Assembly (NCBI GenBank): GCA_903904765.1
Contig: CAIVEA010000024.1
Location: forward strand, 1-7,382
Length of the DNA: 7,382 bases
From: an uncultured Chloroflexota bacterium
GTDB lineage: Bacteria; Chloroflexota; Anaerolineae; Aggregatilineales; Phototrophicaceae
Reading direction: 5' to 3'
Within the stretch, counting starts at the first letter, position 1; each line of letters begins with the position of its first letter. The notes under the pieces are model-generated. The model saw nothing but the letters and a program-made list of their open reading frames with translations, was not told the origin of the DNA and did no database searches. A program made the position numbers and the translations under genes. Shown here piece by piece: positions 6,086 through 7,382 of this stretch.

Positions 6086-7382
6086 ATGAAGACAAAGCAG
6101 ACACCGGATGTCGTGTTTCAGCCGCACGTCTATCGTGCCATGCAGCGCGGCATTCAGAAACTGACCAACGCCATTCGCCCCACGCTGGGGCCTCTTTCCG
6201 GGGGAGTGGCGATTGATCCCCTGAACGATGCGGAACATTTGCCGGAATATCTGGATGACGGCGGGTTAATCGCCCGCCGCATCATTCAGCTTGCCAACCG
6301 CGATGAGGACATGGGCGCGATGCTCATGCGCTCGATGATTACCCGCCAATCCGATTACCTGAACGATGGTACGGCGACGCTGGCGGTGTTGTTCGAGGCG
6401 GTCTTCAACAGCGGGCTGAAGTATATTGCGGCGGGCGGGAACGCCCCGCAAATCCGTCGCCATCTGGAAGCGGCGCTGCCCATCATCCTGAATGCGCTGG
6501 ATGAGATGGCCTTCGATCTGCGCGGGCAAAAGGCGCTCACGCAGATGGCACGTACCCTGTGCCATGATGACGAACTGGCCGAACTGCTGGGCGATGCTTT
6601 CGACTTGATTGGTGATTTTGGTCGCCTCGACATCCGCGAGGACTACGGGCGCATCATGCACCGCGAGTATGTGGATGGTAGCTACTTTCACGGCGGTTTG
6701 ATGACCCGCATCCTGCACCCGGAACAGGTGACGGGCAAGATCAGCATCGAAAACGCGGTGGTTTTTCTCAGCGATTTCGAATTGAACGACCATCGTGATC
6801 TGTTCCCTGTGCTGCAAGCGGCGCACGCTGCCAAGGTCAAGCACCTCGTCATTCTGGCGCGTAACCTGTCGGAAGCCGCGATTTCGCTGCTCACCGCCAA
6901 TAACCGCATGGATCGCTTCAAGATCATGGCGATCCGGTTGCCGGGGATGAATGCGGATGCGCGTATGGGCGTGTTGCAAGATTTGAGCGTCCTCACCGGA
7001 GCGCGGGCATACCTCCAGATTACAGGGGATTCGCTCGAAAACTTCAGCGTAGCACATTTCGGGCAGGTGCGGCGGCTGTGGGCGGATGACCGCATGTTCG
7101 GGGTGTTCGGCGGCGGCGGCAACCCGGTTCAGTTACGCAAGCATGTCGCCAGTTTGAAGGCCTCGTATGCGCTGATCGAGGAAATGGAACCGCGTCTGGA
7201 TATGCAGGAGCGCATCGGCAGCTTGATGGGTGGCTCAGTGACAATCCGCATCGGCGGCTTCACCGAACCCGAAATCAACACCCGCCGCAATAAGGCACGG
7301 CGTGCTGCACTCACGCTGCGGACGGCTGTACAGGAGGGCGTTGTCCCCGGCGGCGGGATTGCCCTGTTGAAATGCCGTGAGG
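6086..7382 (+). CDS. Divergent Cpn60/GroEL-like chaperonin with altered ATPase site (C-terminus cut by window edge)
   Basis: 432 residues are visible without a stop; canonical GroEL has about 548, so about a fifth is missing. Alignment from memory to E. coli GroEL is nearly colinear. TLGP (33-36) matches 30-33, DDGG (57-60) covers D52, MGAMLM (76-81) matches MGAQMV, NDGTATLAVL (93-102) matches the D87 loop, and GLKYIAAGGN (110-119) and FPVLQAA in the apical domain also align. QERIGSLMGG is followed by FTEPEI and then VQEGVVPGGGIALL (415-428), matching VEEGVVAGGGVALI. Departures: LGPKGRNV reads LGPLSGGV, K51 becomes D57, T90 becomes A97, and D398 aligns with R406. It therefore resembles a full-length chaperonin paralogue rather than a housekeeping GroEL. 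It starts 13 bases after the MalG-type gene, and no ribosome binding site stands at normal distance before ATG 6086. No groES is adjacent on this side. Family is firm; function is unknown. Confidence 0.88.
   Translation, partial: MKTKQTPDVVFQPHVYRAMQRGIQKLTNAIRPTLGPLSGGVAIDPLNDAEHLPEYLDDGGLIARRIIQLANRDEDMGAMLMRSMITRQSDYLNDGTATLAVLFEAVFNSGLKYIAAGGNAPQIRRHLEAALPIILNALDEMAFDLRGQKALTQMARTLCHDDELAELLGDAFDLIGDFGRLDIREDYGRIMHREYVDGSYFHGGLMTRILHPEQVTGKISIENAVVFLSDFELNDHRDLFPVLQAAHAAKVKHLVILARNLSEAAISLLTANNRMDRFKIMAIRLPGMNADARMGVLQDLSVLTGARAYLQITGDSLENFSVAHFGQVRRLWADDRMFGVFGGGGNPVQLRKHVASLKASYALIEEMEPRLDMQERIGSLMGGSVTIRIGGFTEPEINTRRNKARRAALTLRTAVQEGVVPGGGIALLKCRE

Noticed and set aside
6266..7057. Open frame of 263 codons on the minus strand
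   Set aside because: It is antisense to the chaperonin-like gene, which reads open through the whole stretch and has clear GroEL homology.
1..7382. CRISPR arrays, tRNA/rRNA genes, insertion sequences, attachment sites
   Set aside because: No regularly spaced repeats, transposase-like frames, terminal inverted repeats or tRNA-like cloverleaf sequences were seen on reading the window.

Overview
The window carries a compact sugar-uptake and hydrolysis locus, followed by the first four fifths of an unusual chaperonin gene. Coding regions are moderately GC-rich, while the divergent intergenic region (857-1176) is clearly AT-rich. The following combination fits a Gram-positive-like or deep-branching bacterium, with Chloroflexota (Anaerolineae-like) as my best guess: a LacI-type regulator, a Tat-exported sugar-binding protein, two CUT1 permeases with no adjacent ATPase gene, and a divergent GroEL paralogue. 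This is an impression from family resemblance, not a demonstrated placement.

Layout. Positions 1-856 (minus strand) hold a LacI-family repressor that runs off the left edge and lacks its last residues. Positions 857-1176 form a roughly 320-base divergent regulatory region. It contains a perfect 14-bp LacI-type palindrome (1092-1105), a degenerate second copy 33 bp downstream (1125-1138) and an unrelated 15-bp dyad (945-959). Rightwards on the plus strand come a cytoplasmic GH32 beta-fructosidase (1177-2607), a family 1 solute-binding protein with a twin-arginine signal (2718-4115), an intercistronic region with two hairpins (4120-4136 and 4157-4182), a MalF-type permease (4208-5167) and a MalG-type permease (5179-6072). 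Thirteen bases later a Cpn60/GroEL-like gene begins (6086) and continues past the right edge.

How the parts fit. The binding protein and two permeases should import sucrose or short fructo-oligosaccharides. The GH32 enzyme, which has no export signal, would split them inside the cell. The LacI-type protein probably represses the operon from the palindromes and is released by a sugar inducer. No ATP-binding subunit (MsmK/UgpC type) is present here, so the importer must borrow one encoded elsewhere. The hairpins after the binding-protein gene, with its strong ribosome binding site, suggest that more binding protein than permease is made.

The most unusual element is the chaperonin-like gene. 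It aligns with GroEL over its visible length and keeps the aspartates equivalent to E. coli D52 and D87 and the GGG motif. It has arginine where E. coli GroEL has D398, the residue needed for ATP hydrolysis, and it has lost the LGPKGRNV signature. It looks like a diverged paralogue with altered or absent ATPase cycling. Its tight spacing behind a sugar-transport operon is not the usual groES-groEL context.
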